DNA from: UBA4644 sp964541085
Lineage (GTDB): Bacteria > Bacillota > Clostridia > Oscillospirales > Butyricicoccaceae
Direction: 5' to 3'
Length of the DNA stretch: 45,162 nt
Assembly (NCBI GenBank): GCA_964541085.1
Contig: CAZIPA010000016.1
Location: forward strand, 1 to 45,162
Shown one piece after another: positions 31,822-39,380 of the stretch. The notes below the pieces were generated by a model. It searched no databases and was not told where the DNA came from. It saw nothing but the letters and a program-made list of their open reading frames with translations. The first letter of the stretch is position 1, and the number at the start of each line of letters is the position of its first letter. Both the position numbers and the translations under genes were made by a program.

Positions 31822-33198
31822 TCAGAGGTCGATTTTGGGCAGCTTGTCCAGCGCAGCTGCGATCTCCCCGTCCGTGGGAACGAAGTCCTGCATGGCACCG
31901 TCATTAAAGCGGCCGTAGGCAGTCATGTCAAAATAGCCGGTGCCGGTGAGACCGAAGACGATGGTCTTGCTTTCGCCGGTCTCCCTGCATTTCAGTGCCT
32001 CGTCCAGCGCGACCCGGATGGCGTGACTGCTCTCCGGTGCGGGAAGAATGCCCTCCACCCGCGCGAACAGCTCCGCTGCCTGAAATACCGCCGTCTGGGG
32101 AACGGAAACAGCCTCCATCAGCCCGTCCGCATACAGCTGGGACAGGGTGGAGCTCATGCCGTGATAGCGCAGACCGCCGGCGTGGGTGGCGGCGGGGATA
32201 AAGCTGCTGCCCAGCGTGTACATTTTGGCCAGCGGGCAGACCATGCCCGTGTCGCAGTAATCATAGGCATATTTGCCCCGGGTAAAGCTGGGGCAGGAGC
32301 TGGGCTCCACGGCGATGATGCGATAATCCGCCTCGCCCCGGAGCTTTTCCCCCATAAAGGGCGCAATCAGTCCGCCCAGATTGGATCCGCCGCCGGCACA
32401 GCCGATGATGATATCCGGCTTGACATCATATTTGTCCAGTGCGGCCTTGGTCTCCAGTCCGATCACCGACTGGTGGAGCATCACCTGATTGAGCACGCTG
32501 CCCAGCACATAGCGATAGCCGGGCAGGGAGGCGGCAGTTTCCACCGCTTCGGAAATGGCGCAGCCCAGACTGCCGGAGGTGCCGGGATGAGCCTCCAGAA
32601 TGCGGCGGCCCACCTGGGTGCTTTCCGAGGGAGAGGGAGTGACGGAAGCGCCGTAGGTGCGCATGACCTCCCGGCGGAAGGGCTTTTGCTCATAGGATAC
32701 CTTTACCATAAACACCTTGCAGTCCAGCCCGAAATAGGCGCAGGCCATGGAAAGGGCCGTGCCCCACTGCCCCGCGCCGGTTTCCGTGGTGACACCGGTG
32801 AGCCCCTGCTGTTTGGCATAATAGGCCTGGGCCACGGCAGAGTTCAGCTTGTGGCTGCCGCTGGTATTGTTGCCCTCAAATTTATAATAAATCTTCGCCG
32901 GGGTTTGCAGCTTTTCCTCCAGACAATAGGCCCGCACCAGCGGAGAGGGACGGTACATCTTGTAAAAATCCCGGATGGCCGTGGGAATGGGGAAAAAGGC
33001 CGTGGTGTCGTCCAGCTCCTGCCGCACCAGCTCGTCGCAGAAAATCGGGGAAAGATCCTCTGCCGTCATGGGCTTGTGGGTGACGGGATGGAGCAGCGGC
33101 GCAGGCTTGCGGCGCATATCTGCCCGAAGATTGTACCAGGCGGTGGGAAGCTCGTTTTCCTGCAAATAGGTTTTGTAGGGGATTTGTTTTTCAGACAT
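31822..33198 (-). CDS. Tryptophan synthase beta-like, TrpB2 type
   Basis: 458 residues, longer than TrpB1 (about 400) and matching TrpB2: an N-terminal extension (PTAWYNLRADMRRKPAPLLH), RPSPLVRAYCLEE, PLP lysine in NNTSGSHKLNSAVAQAYYAK, TETGAGQWGTALSMAC, phosphate loop CAGGGSNLGG, and a late SSHAIRVALDEAL. TrpB2 condenses indole with serine and does not need TrpA. No other trp genes are here, so an indole-salvage role fits. ATG 33198 has AAAGGAG upstream. Expression is controlled by the Trp-type T-box just upstream, which supports the assignment. Confidence 0.93.
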   Translation of the reverse strand: MSEKQIPYKTYLQENELPTAWYNLRADMRRKPAPLLHPVTHKPMTAEDLSPIFCDELVRQELDDTTAFFPIPTAIRDFYKMYRPSPLVRAYCLEEKLQTPAKIYYKFEGNNTSGSHKLNSAVAQAYYAKQQGLTGVTTETGAGQWGTALSMACAYFGLDCKVFMVKVSYEQKPFRREVMRTYGASVTPSPSESTQVGRRILEAHPGTSGSLGCAISEAVETAASLPGYRYVLGSVLNQVMLHQSVIGLETKAALDKYDVKPDIIIGCAGGGSNLGGLIAPFMGEKLRGEADYRIIAVEPSSCPSFTRGKYAYDYCDTGMVCPLAKMYTLGSSFIPAATHAGGLRYHGMSSTLSQLYADGLMEAVSVPQTAVFQAAELFARVEGILPAPESSHAIRVALDEALKCRETGESKTIVFGLTGTGYFDMTAYGRFNDGAMQDFVPTDGEIAAALDKLPKIDL

Positions 33199-33225
33199 GA
33201 TGAACTCCTTTCTGTGGGGGGGAGA

Positions 33226-33517
33226 TAAAAACAAAAACTCCCGTCCCACAACACAAATACGGCTGCTGGGACAGGAGATGCTTCCTGCGGTGCCACCCGG
33301 CTTGACACGGACGGGCCGTGCCCACTTTGCTGCGTACCAACATACGCCGGCTTTGATCACGGAGTGCCAGCTCCGGCGCACATACTCCAGAGCCTGCGGC
33401 TCTGTTTCCGGTTGCCCTCAGAAGTCCATTGGGCGCTGTCTGACTTTACTGCGATTGCACCGTCCGCAGCTCTCTGGAAAAGCAGGGTCAACGCTTACTC
33501 ACGCTTCCTCAACGGTT
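33226..33517 (-). promoter_or_regulatory. T-box riboswitch, Trp specifier, before trpB2
   Basis: On the minus strand the leader shows stem I elements (AGAGAGCTGCGG and GGTGCAATCGCAG), a specifier region AATGGACTTCTGAGGG in which UGG (33428-33426) occupies the expected codon position, the T-box GGGTGGCACCGCAGG (GGTGGCACC at 33297-33289), and a terminator stem CTCCTGTCCCA / TGGGACGGGAG followed by TTTTTGTTTTT (33277-33226). Uncharged tRNA-Trp should stabilise the antiterminator and turn trpB2 on. Confidence 0.93.
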
Positions 33518-33523
33518 TAGCAC

Positions 33524-33552
33524 ATTATAAAGCAAAAGCCGCCGCCTGTCAA
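33524..33552 (-). promoter_or_regulatory. Consensus promoter of the trpB2 T-box leader
   Basis: Minus-strand TTGACA (33552-33547), 17 bases, TATAAT (33529-33524). It is divergent from the csoR promoter. Confidence 0.92.
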
Positions 33553-33591
33553 GCATTTTTTTGCCTTTTCGGAAAGCCTCGCCCGGCCCTC

Positions 33592-33640
33592 TTGACAAAT
33601 ACCCCACGGGGGTATAGAATAAACATACCCCAAGGGGGTA
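33592..33640 (+). promoter_or_regulatory. csoR-copA promoter with two CsoR-type operators
   Basis: TTGACA at 33592-33597 and TAGAAT at 33615-33620 are 17 bases apart. TACCCCACGGGGGTA (33600-33614) fills the spacer and TACCCCAAGGGGGTA (33626-33640) covers the transcription start. Both fit the G/C-tract dyad TACCC..GGGTA known for CsoR. Binding should block RNA polymerase until Cu(I) is present. Confidence 0.93.
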
Positions 33641-33665
33641 TCTTAACAGCAAGGAGGAACGCTCT

Positions 33666-33974
33666 GTGGAAAAGCAGCAGTGCGCCCTGTGTGCCCAGCG
33701 GAAAAAGGAACGGTCTCCGGAGGAATACAAACGGCTGATCCACCGTCTCAACCGGATCGAGGGCCAGATTCGCGGCATCCGGGCCATGGTGGAGAGCGGG
33801 GCCTACTGCCCGGATATTCTGGTGCAGTCGGCGGCGGTGAATGCGGCGGTGAACGCCTTTAACAAGGAGCTGCTGGCCAGCCATATCCGCACCTGTGTGG
33901 CGCAGGATATCCGGGAGGGCCGGGAGGATACCATCGACGAACTGGTGGCAACTTTGCAGCGGCTGATGAAGTAA
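33666..33974 (+). CDS. csoR: Copper-sensing repressor, CsoR family
   Basis: 102 residues, GTG start with AAGGAGG upstream. It is an all-helical DUF156 protein with the Cu(I) ligands Cys48 (YCPDILVQ), His73 and Cys77 (SHIRTC), the C-H-C set of copper sensors rather than the formaldehyde sensor FrmR. HRLNRIEGQIRGIRAMVE is the conserved helix-1 segment. The N-terminus has an extra C-x-x-C (QQCALCAQR) that may tune metal binding. It is followed after 15 bases by copA and controls both through the operators at 33600-33640. Confidence 0.94.
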   Translation: MEKQQCALCAQRKKERSPEEYKRLIHRLNRIEGQIRGIRAMVESGAYCPDILVQSAAVNAAVNAFNKELLASHIRTCVAQDIREGREDTIDELVATLQRLMK

Positions 33975-33989
33975 GAAAGAGAGTTATTC

Positions 33990-36509
33990 ATGAAGCAATA
34001 TACGGTAACGGGTATGAGCTGCGCGGCCTGCTCTGCCCGGGTGGAAAAGGCCGTCTGTGCCGTCAGCGGCGTGGAAAGCTGCTCGGTCAGTCTGCTGACC
34101 AATTCCATGGGCGTGGAGGGTACGGCAGAGCCGGGTGCGGTGATTGCGGCGGTAACGGCGGCAGGCTATGGGGCTGCGCTGAAGGGGGCAGAATCCTCCG
34201 GCACACCGGCTCCCGGCGAGGATGCGCTGGCAGACCGGGAAACGCCCCGGCTGAAGCGGCGGCTGTGCTGGTCGCTGGGCTTTCTGCTGGTGCTGATGTA
34301 TGTATCCATGGGCCACGGAATGTGGGGCTGGCCGCTGCCCGCCTTTTATCAGGACAATCCGGTGGCGGTGGCGCTCACGCAGCTGCTGCTGGCCGCCGTG
34401 GTGATGGTCATCAATCAGAAATTTTTCGTCAGCGGTGTCCGGGGCCTGCTCCATCGGGCACCCAATATGGATACGCTGGTGGCGCTGGGCTCTGCCGCTG
34501 CCTTCGGCTACAGCACCTGCGTGCTCTTTGCCATGACGGGAGCGCAGGCGAGAGGCGATACCGCGGCGGTGATGGCCTACAGCATGGATTTCTATTTTGA
34601 ATCCGCCGCCATGATTTTGACGCTGATTACCGTGGGCAAGATGCTGGAGGCCCGGGCCAAGGGCCATACCACCGATGCCCTGCGGGGGCTGATGGGGCTG
34701 GCACCCAAAACGGCCTCGGTGCTGCGGGAGGGAAAGGAGGTTTCCGTTCCCGTGGAGGAGGTGCGCCGGGAGGATATTTTTACCGTGCGTCCGGGAGAGA
34801 GCATTCCCGTGGACGGCGTGGTGCTGGAGGGGGAAAGTGCCGTGAATGAGGCCGCCCTCACCGGCGAAAGCATTCCCGTGGACAAGGCCCCGGGAGACAG
34901 TGTTTCCGCCGCCACGGTGAACCAGTCGGGCTTTTTGAAGTGCCGTGCCACCCGGGTGGGTGAGGACACCACCCTGTCCCAGATCATCCGCATGGTATCC
35001 GATGCGGCGGCCACCAAGGCCCCTATCGCAAAAACGGCAGACCGGGTTTCCGGCATTTTCGTTCCGGCAGTGATGGGGATTGCGGCGGTGACGCTGGTGG
35101 TCTGGCTGCTGCTGGGTGAAAGCGTGGGCTATGCGTTGGCCCGAGGCATTTCCGTGCTGGTGATCAGCTGCCCCTGTGCGCTGGGACTGGCAACGCCGGT
35201 AGCCATTATGGTGGGCAGCGGTGTGGGCGCGAAAAACGGCATTCTGTTCAAAACCGCCGCCGCGCTGGAGGAAATGGGCCGGGTGCGCATTGTGGCGCTG
35301 GACAAAACCGGCACCATCACCTGCGGCGAACCCCGGGTGACGGATCTTCTTCCGGCGGAGGGCATTTCCCGGCGGGAGCTGCTGCAAATGGCCTGTACGC
35401 TGGAGCAGCACAGTGAGCATCCGCTGGCCGGTGCCATTCTCCGTCAGGCGGCGGAGGAACAGGTGGCGGCTGAGCCGGTGGAGGGCTTTCGTGCGCTGCC
35501 CGGCAGCGGACTGGAGGCAACCTTCCGTGGACAGCTGCTGCGGGGCGGAAATCTGCGCTGGATGCAGCAAAACGGCACACTGCCGGAGGCCCTTGCGGCA
35601 CAGGGCATGGCGCTGGCGGAAACGGGCAAAACGCCGCTCTGTTTCAGCCGGGACGGACAGCCGCTGGGTCTGATCGCCGTGGCGGATGTGATTCGTGAGG
35701 ACAGTCCGCAGGCGGTGCGGGAGCTTCAGGATATGGGCGTGGCCGTGGTCATGATTACCGGTGACAATGCCCGCACGGCCCGGGCCATCGGCAGACAGGC
35801 CGGTGTGGATCAGGTGATCGCCGGTGTGCTGCCCGCCGGAAAGGAAGCCGCCATCCGCAAGCTGAAGGCCCAGGGCAAGGTGGCTATGGTGGGCGACGGT
35901 ATCAACGATGCCCCCGCTCTGACCCGGGCGGATATGGGCGTAGCCATCGGCGCGGGGGCCGATGTGGCATTGGATGCCGCCGATGTGGTGCTGATGAAGA
36001 GCAATCTGATGGATGTGCCCGCCGCCATTCGTCTCAGCCGGGCCGCCCTGCGGAACATTCATGAAAATCTCTTCTGGGCATTTTTCTACAATGCCATCGG
36101 CATCCCCATCGCCGCCGGGGTGTTTATCCCGCTGGGCCTGACGCTGAACCCCATGCTGGGCGCGGCAGCCATGAGCCTGTCCAGCTTTTGCGTGGTGTCC
36201 AACGCCCTGCGGCTGAATCTGTTCCCCCTGCGGGACGCCGGAAGAGATCGTCGGAAGAAATATTCAAAATTGCAGATTGAAATTGAGGAGGAAACAACCA
36301 TGGAAAAAACTTTGGACATTCAGGGCATGATGTGCCCGCATTGTGAGGCTGCCGTGAAAAAGGCGCTGGAGGCCCTGCCCCAGGTGGAACAGGCGCAGGT
36401 CAGCCACCAGAAGGGTCAGGCCGTTGTCACCCTCAGCGCCCCCGTGGAGGACGGCGTGCTGAAGAAGGCCGTGGAAGACCGGGATTATACCGTCACTGCC
36501 ATTCACTGA
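33990..36509 (+). CDS. copA: Copper-exporting P1B-type ATPase with in-frame C-terminal CopZ domain
   Basis: 839 residues. N-terminal metal-binding domain (GMSCAACSARVEKAV, about 8-22), membrane helices from about 90, actuator loop TGES (ALTGESIPVDKAPG), the channel CPC (VISCPCALGLATPVAIM, about 390), phosphorylation DKTGT (about 438), HP locus (EQHSEHPLAG), GDGINDAPAL and closing helices ending VSNALRLNLFPLRDAG. It exports Cu(I) from the cytosol. After the normal end (about residue 755) the frame continues through a lysine-rich linker (DRRKKYSKLQIEIEEETT) into a complete second HMA domain with GMMCPHCEAAVKKALEALP. The linker DNA is A/T-rich and contains a ribosome site, so it looks like a former intergenic gap now read through. 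Confidence 0.94.
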   Translation: MKQYTVTGMSCAACSARVEKAVCAVSGVESCSVSLLTNSMGVEGTAEPGAVIAAVTAAGYGAALKGAESSGTPAPGEDALADRETPRLKRRLCWSLGFLLVLMYVSMGHGMWGWPLPAFYQDNPVAVALTQLLLAAVVMVINQKFFVSGVRGLLHRAPNMDTLVALGSAAAFGYSTCVLFAMTGAQARGDTAAVMAYSMDFYFESAAMILTLITVGKMLEARAKGHTTDALRGLMGLAPKTASVLREGKEVSVPVEEVRREDIFTVRPGESIPVDGVVLEGESAVNEAALTGESIPVDKAPGDSVSAATVNQSGFLKCRATRVGEDTTLSQIIRMVSDAAATKAPIAKTADRVSGIFVPAVMGIAAVTLVVWLLLGESVGYALARGISVLVISCPCALGLATPVAIMVGSGVGAKNGILFKTAAALEEMGRVRIVALDKTGTITCGEPRVTDLLPAEGISRRELLQMACTLEQHSEHPLAGAILRQAAEEQVAAEPVEGFRALPGSGLEATFRGQLLRGGNLRWMQQNGTLPEALAAQGMALAETGKTPLCFSRDGQPLGLIAVADVIREDSPQAVRELQDMGVAVVMITGDNARTARAIGRQAGVDQVIAGVLPAGKEAAIRKLKAQGKVAMVGDGINDAPALTRADMGVAIGAGADVALDAADVVLMKSNLMDVPAAIRLSRAALRNIHENLFWAFFYNAIGIPIAAGVFIPLGLTLNPMLGAAAMSLSSFCVVSNALRLNLFPLRDAGRDRRKKYSKLQIEIEEETTMEKTLDIQGMMCPHCEAAVKKALEALPQVEQAQVSHQKGQAVVTLSAPVEDGVLKKAVEDRDYTVTAIH
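36300..36509 (+). CDS. copZ: Nested CopZ-like copper chaperone start inside copA
   Basis: An in-frame ATG at 36300 is preceded by GAGGAGG with an 8-base spacing, one of the strongest ribosome sites in the window. From it a free 69-residue HMA protein would be made, MEKTLDIQGMMCPHCEAAVK onward: a full beta-alpha-beta-beta-alpha-beta copper chaperone with the C-x-x-C site (MCPHC). CopZ normally delivers Cu(I) to CopA or CsoR. The same codons are also the C-terminus of the 839-residue ATPase, so one locus may give both a fused and a free chaperone. Free expression is inferred from the ribosome site only. Confidence 0.65.
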   Translation: MEKTLDIQGMMCPHCEAAVKKALEALPQVEQAQVSHQKGQAVVTLSAPVEDGVLKKAVEDRDYTVTAIH

Positions 36510-36512
36510 GCT

Positions 36513-37664
36513 ATGGAAACGGAAAAGCTTTATTATGCGGACCCCTTTCTCCGGAGCTTTACCGGAAAGGTGCTGTCCTGCGAGGCGCAGAAAAAGCAGT
36601 TTGCCGTGGTGCTGGACCGCACGGCCTTTTATCCCGAGGGCGGCGGACAGCCGGCGGACCGGGGCACGCTGGGAGAGGCCAATGTGCTGGATGTCCACGA
36701 AAAGGACGGCTGCATTGTGCACACCTGCGACAAGCCGCTGACCGTGGGCGAAACGGTGGAGGGCCGGCTGGACTGGGCCCGCCGCTTTGACCATATGCAG
36801 CAGCACTCCGGGGAACACATCGTCTCCGGAATGCTGTGCAGGGCCTTTCATTGTGACAATGTGGGCTTTCATATGGGCGAAAGCATCGTGACCATCGACT
36901 ACAATGCCCCCATCCTGTGGGAACAGGTGCTGGAGATCGAAAAACAGGCCAATCAGTACATCTGGGAAAATCATCCCATCCGCATTTTCTGGCCCTCCCG
37001 GGAGGAGCTGGAGCACATCCCCTACCGCAGCAAAAAGGCGCTGGAGGGCGCGGTGCGTCTGACGGAGTTTCCCGGGGCCGATCTGTGCGCCTGCTGCGGA
37101 ACCCATGTCAATAGCAGCGGACAGGTGGGACTGGTGAAGTTTTTAAGCTGTCAGAAGTTCCGGGACGGTGTGCGGCTGGAGTTGCTGTGCGGCGCCCGTG
37201 CGCTGGAGCAGCTCTCGGTGAGCTGGGAACAGAACCGGCAGGTGGGACAGGCGCTTTCCGTCAAGCCGGACAAAACCGCAGCTGCCGTTGCCCGGGTGCA
37301 GCAGGAGCTGGCGGAAAGCCGGGAAGCTCAGGGACGGCTGGAGGAGGAAGCCTTTCTCCGTCTGGCGGAGGAGCATCGGGATCAGAGCAATGTGCTGCTC
37401 ATCCGGGAAGCTCTGCGGCCCGACGGTGTGCGCCGTCTGTGTGACGCGCTGGCCCGGGCGGCGGGCGGACGCTGTGCCGTGTTTGCCGGAACGGACGGCA
37501 GCTATCAGTATGCCCTCATCCATGCCGGACAGGATATCCGGGAGCTGGTGCGGGAGATGAATGGAGCCCTCCATGGCCGGGGCGGCGGCAGAGACGGCTA
37601 TGCCCAGGGCAGCGCCGCCTGTACCCGCAGCGAGATCGAAGCATTTTTCGCCGCGCTGGCATGA
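36513..37664 (+). CDS. Alanyl-tRNA editing protein, AlaX-L type with DHHA1 domain
   Basis: 383 residues. The N-terminal AlaRS-like beta domain (DRTAFYPEGGGQPADRG) is followed by the editing site with zinc ligands in DHMQQHSGEHIVSGML (H-x3-H) and CACCGTHV (about 193-200), a coiled-coil linker (about 250-290, QQELAESREAQGRLEEEA) and a C-terminal DHHA1 domain ending GGRDGYAQGSA. It hydrolyses Ser or Gly mischarged on tRNA-Ala. The start is 4 bases after the copA stop with no good ribosome site, so it is probably translated by coupling; this ties it to the copper transcript, likely by chance of position. Confidence 0.92.
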   Translation: METEKLYYADPFLRSFTGKVLSCEAQKKQFAVVLDRTAFYPEGGGQPADRGTLGEANVLDVHEKDGCIVHTCDKPLTVGETVEGRLDWARRFDHMQQHSGEHIVSGMLCRAFHCDNVGFHMGESIVTIDYNAPILWEQVLEIEKQANQYIWENHPIRIFWPSREELEHIPYRSKKALEGAVRLTEFPGADLCACCGTHVNSSGQVGLVKFLSCQKFRDGVRLELLCGARALEQLSVSWEQNRQVGQALSVKPDKTAAAVARVQQELAESREAQGRLEEEAFLRLAEEHRDQSNVLLIREALRPDGVRRLCDALARAAGGRCAVFAGTDGSYQYALIHAGQDIRELVREMNGALHGRGGGRDGYAQGSAACTRSEIEAFFAALA

Positions 37665-37737
37665 AAAAATTACCACTGATAATTTCTGCGTCCTGACGCA
37701 AACTATGGTCGTAATCCGAAAGAAAGGAGAAACGACC

Positions 37738-37929
37738 ATGACGAATAACAAGTCTAACCTGTCCTCCAACGCCAAGGAAGCGATGCGTCAGTTCAAGATG
37801 GAAACCGCTCGGGAAGTCGGCGTCAATCTGAAGGAAGGCTACAATGGCGACCTGACCTCCCGTCAGGCCGGCAGCATCGGCGGCGAGATGGTCCGCAAGA
37901 TGATCCAGCAGGCCGAGGAAAATCTGTAA
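37738..37929 (+). CDS. Small acid-soluble spore protein, alpha/beta type
   Basis: 63 residues: KEAMRQFKMETAREVGV (helix with the GPR-type cleavage region around METARE) and DLTSRQAGSIGGEMVRKMI, the conserved SASP C-terminal signature. These proteins coat and protect spore DNA. ATG 37738 follows AAAGGAGAAACGACC. A small hairpin (TGCGTC/GACGCA, about 37687) lies in the 70-base upstream gap. A forespore sigma-G promoter is expected, but I could not place its elements firmly. The gene shows that the organism can probably sporulate. Confidence 0.92.
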   Translation: MTNNKSNLSSNAKEAMRQFKMETAREVGVNLKEGYNGDLTSRQAGSIGGEMVRKMIQQAEENL

Positions 37930-37961
37930 GCACACGGGGAGACCCGCTTTTCTGAACCGGG

Positions 37962-37990
37962 GGGAGACGCAAACGACTGCGCCTCCCTTT
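37962..37990 (+). terminator. Probable terminator of the SASP gene
   Basis: GGGAGACGCA and TGCGCCTCCC (one mismatch) around AACGAC, followed by TTT. Confidence 0.6.
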
Positions 37991-38038
37991 CCCGTTCCGG
38001 CAAAAAACAGAAAAGTGCAAATTTTTCAGAAAAAACCG

Positions 38039-38067
38039 TTGACAAACGGAAAAGGCTGTGGTAATAT
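38039..38067 (+). promoter_or_regulatory. Promoter of the tRNA pair
   Basis: TTGACA at 38039-38044, 17 bases, TAATAT at 38062-38067. A leader hairpin (GGCTTC/GAAGCC, 38075-38090) precedes tRNA-Asp. Confidence 0.8.
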
Positions 38068-38099
38068 ATAACTCGGCTTCCGGAGAAGCCGGTGGAGAT

Positions 38100-38176
38100 G
38101 GCCAAGTAGTTCAGTTGGTTAGAACGCTAGCCTGTCACGCTAGAGGTCGTGGGTTCGAGCCCCATCTTGGTCGCCA
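38100..38176 (+). tRNA. tRNA-Asp(GTC)
   Basis: A 77-base cloverleaf with GGCCAAG/CTTGGTC acceptor stem, anticodon loop CTGTCAC (anticodon GTC), T-loop GTTCGAGC, discriminator G and encoded CCA. Confidence 0.97.
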
Positions 38177-38179
38177 CTT

Positions 38180-38255
38180 GCTGCTATAGCTCAGTTGGTA
38201 GAGCGCGTCATTGGTAATGACGAGGTCACCAGTCCGACTCTGGTTAGCAGCTCCA
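38180..38255 (+). tRNA. tRNA-Thr(GGT)
   Basis: A 76-base cloverleaf with GCTGCTA/TAGCAGC acceptor stem, anticodon loop TTGGTAA (anticodon GGT) and encoded CCA. It follows tRNA-Asp after 3 bases. The T-loop reads GTCCGACTC, so the usual GTTCGA is GTCCGA here. Confidence 0.96.
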
Positions 38256-38258
38256 AAC

Positions 38259-38293
38259 AGTCCTGTAGTGAAAACTACAGGACTTTTGCTTTT
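38259..38293 (+). terminator. Terminator of the tRNA operon
   Basis: Perfect 11-bp stem AGTCCTGTAGT / ACTACAGGACT with a GAAA tetraloop, then TTTGCTTTTT. Confidence 0.95.
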
Positions 38294-38302
38294 TGCGCAG
38301 GG

Positions 38303-38342
38303 AAAAAGCCCGCCGATGCAGAATCATAACTGCATCAGCGGG
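38303..38342 (-). terminator. Terminator of the sigma factor operon
   Basis: Minus-strand CCCGC-T-GATGCAG pairs with CTGCATC-G-GCGGG and is followed by CTTTTT. Confidence 0.88.
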
Positions 38343-38399
38343 TCATTGTATGTCAGGCAATGCTACCTGATACACCGGCCGCCGGAATCACGCGATACC

Positions 38400-38735
38400 T
38401 CAGTCCAGCGTGACCACGATATCGCCGTTTTCTTCGGTGTAATCGTAATCGTTCTGTGCAATGTCCGCAGGCTGATCGGCAAGCTCGACACCGTTTTTCG
38501 CCGGTGCATCGCCGCCGGACAGCAGCCGATAAACCACATCATAGCCGCCCGCCAACACACTCAGCGACAGTGCTGCGATCACTGCGACGGCAGCCAAAAG
38601 GATTCTCTGTTTTTTCATGGAAATAACCTCCGTTTTTGTCTGGGAGTCTTGGGAGACCAGCTTCGCCCGCAGCGCCCGGGCTTTGCCTTCCGGCATGGAA
38701 ATATGGTCAAAGGTTTGCTGATACAGGCGTTTCAT
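38400..38735 (-). CDS. Small membrane protein, putative anti-sigma factor
   Basis: 111 residues, overlapping the end of the ECF sigma gene by 4 bases. The N-terminal cytosolic part (about 1-40, RLYQQTFDHISMPEGKARAL) resembles the short sigma-binding helix segment of Firmicute anti-sigma proteins (the H-x-I-x-x-P-x-x-K/R pattern). One membrane helix follows (about 44-64, ILLAAVAVIAALSLSVLAGG), then an acidic outside tail (NDYDYTEENGDIVVTLD) of only about 45 residues. Anti-sigma proteins usually have a larger sensor domain. The role is inferred from operon position and layout. Confidence 0.72.
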   Translation of the reverse strand: MKRLYQQTFDHISMPEGKARALRAKLVSQDSQTKTEVISMKKQRILLAAVAVIAALSLSVLAGGYDVVYRLLSGGDAPAKNGVELADQPADIAQNDYDYTEENGDIVVTLD

Positions 38736-39199
38736 GGATTTTCCTCCTTCAAAATACTCCGTAATTGCTTGCGCGCCCGATGCAGACGCATGGAAACCGT
38801 CGAGGGCTTTGTGCGAAGCAGCGCCGCCGTTTCCTCGATGCTGTAACCCTCATAATAATGCAGATGTACCGCCGCCCGCTGCGCTGTGGGCAGGGTCATG
38901 ACTGCATCCAAAAGGGCATTTTCCTCTGGCGCAAGGCTGATCGCTTCGGCTTCCTCCAGCGGCAGGGTGGGATGCTTCCGAAAAAACCGGAACAGATCCC
39001 GGCAGCTATTTACGGTTACCTGCGTCAGCCATGCTTTTTCCGCTCCTTTTTTCGGGGAAGGGCAGCCGGACAACAGCTTGAGGAACACGGTCTGGGTCAC
39101 ATCCTCCGCATCGGGAGCAGAGCGGGTCAGCGTCAGTGCCAGCCGATAAACCATATTGTGGTATCGGTCAAACAGCTCGACGATTTCCTCCTGCGTCAC
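38732..39199 (-). CDS. ECF-type RNA polymerase sigma factor
   Basis: 155 residues, the usual ECF size. Region 2 (about 10-75: RYHNMVYRLALTLTRSAPDA then EDVTQTVFLKLL) and region 4 (about 105-150: LPTAQRAAVHLHYYEGYSIE and RTKPSTVSMRLHRARKQLR with the helix-turn-helix) are clear. GTG start at 39199 with AAAGGAGG upstream. It should redirect RNA polymerase to a small regulon in response to a surface signal relayed by the coupled membrane protein. A palindrome TTGAGATCTCAA (39222-39233 region) lies in the leader. No confident ECF self-promoter could be picked. Confidence 0.93.
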   Translation of the reverse strand: MTQEEIVELFDRYHNMVYRLALTLTRSAPDAEDVTQTVFLKLLSGCPSPKKGAEKAWLTQVTVNSCRDLFRFFRKHPTLPLEEAEAISLAPEENALLDAVMTLPTAQRAAVHLHYYEGYSIEETAALLRTKPSTVSMRLHRARKQLRSILKEENP

Positions 39200-39336
39200 A
39201 GGGACGCCTCCTTTCGTTTTTTTGAGATCTCAATTATTAAGACGGTATCCCCTCTCAAAACAGCACAGGGTTTTCTTTTCTTTCCCGGAATTTTTCGAAA
39301 AAAAGAGGATGTATGTAATCCTGCAAACAAGAAAGC

Positions 39337-39360
39337 GGCGGCAGTCCTCAGACTGCCGCC
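39337..39360 (-). terminator. Terminator after pheT
   Basis: GGCGGCAGTC / GACTGCCGCC, 10-bp perfect stem with a 4-base loop. The minus-strand tail GCTTTCTTG is moderately T-rich. Confidence 0.75.
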
Positions 39361-39380
39361 TTGTGTTATGCTTTCTTTTT

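Noticed and set aside
33199..33381. N-terminal extension of TrpB2
   Set aside because: It would lie inside the T-box leader and terminator; ATG 33198 has AAAGGAG and matches the family start.
33666..33974. FrmR-type formaldehyde sensor
   Set aside because: The Cys48-His73-Cys77 ligand set, the TACCCC..GGGGTA operators and the copA neighbour all indicate a copper sensor.
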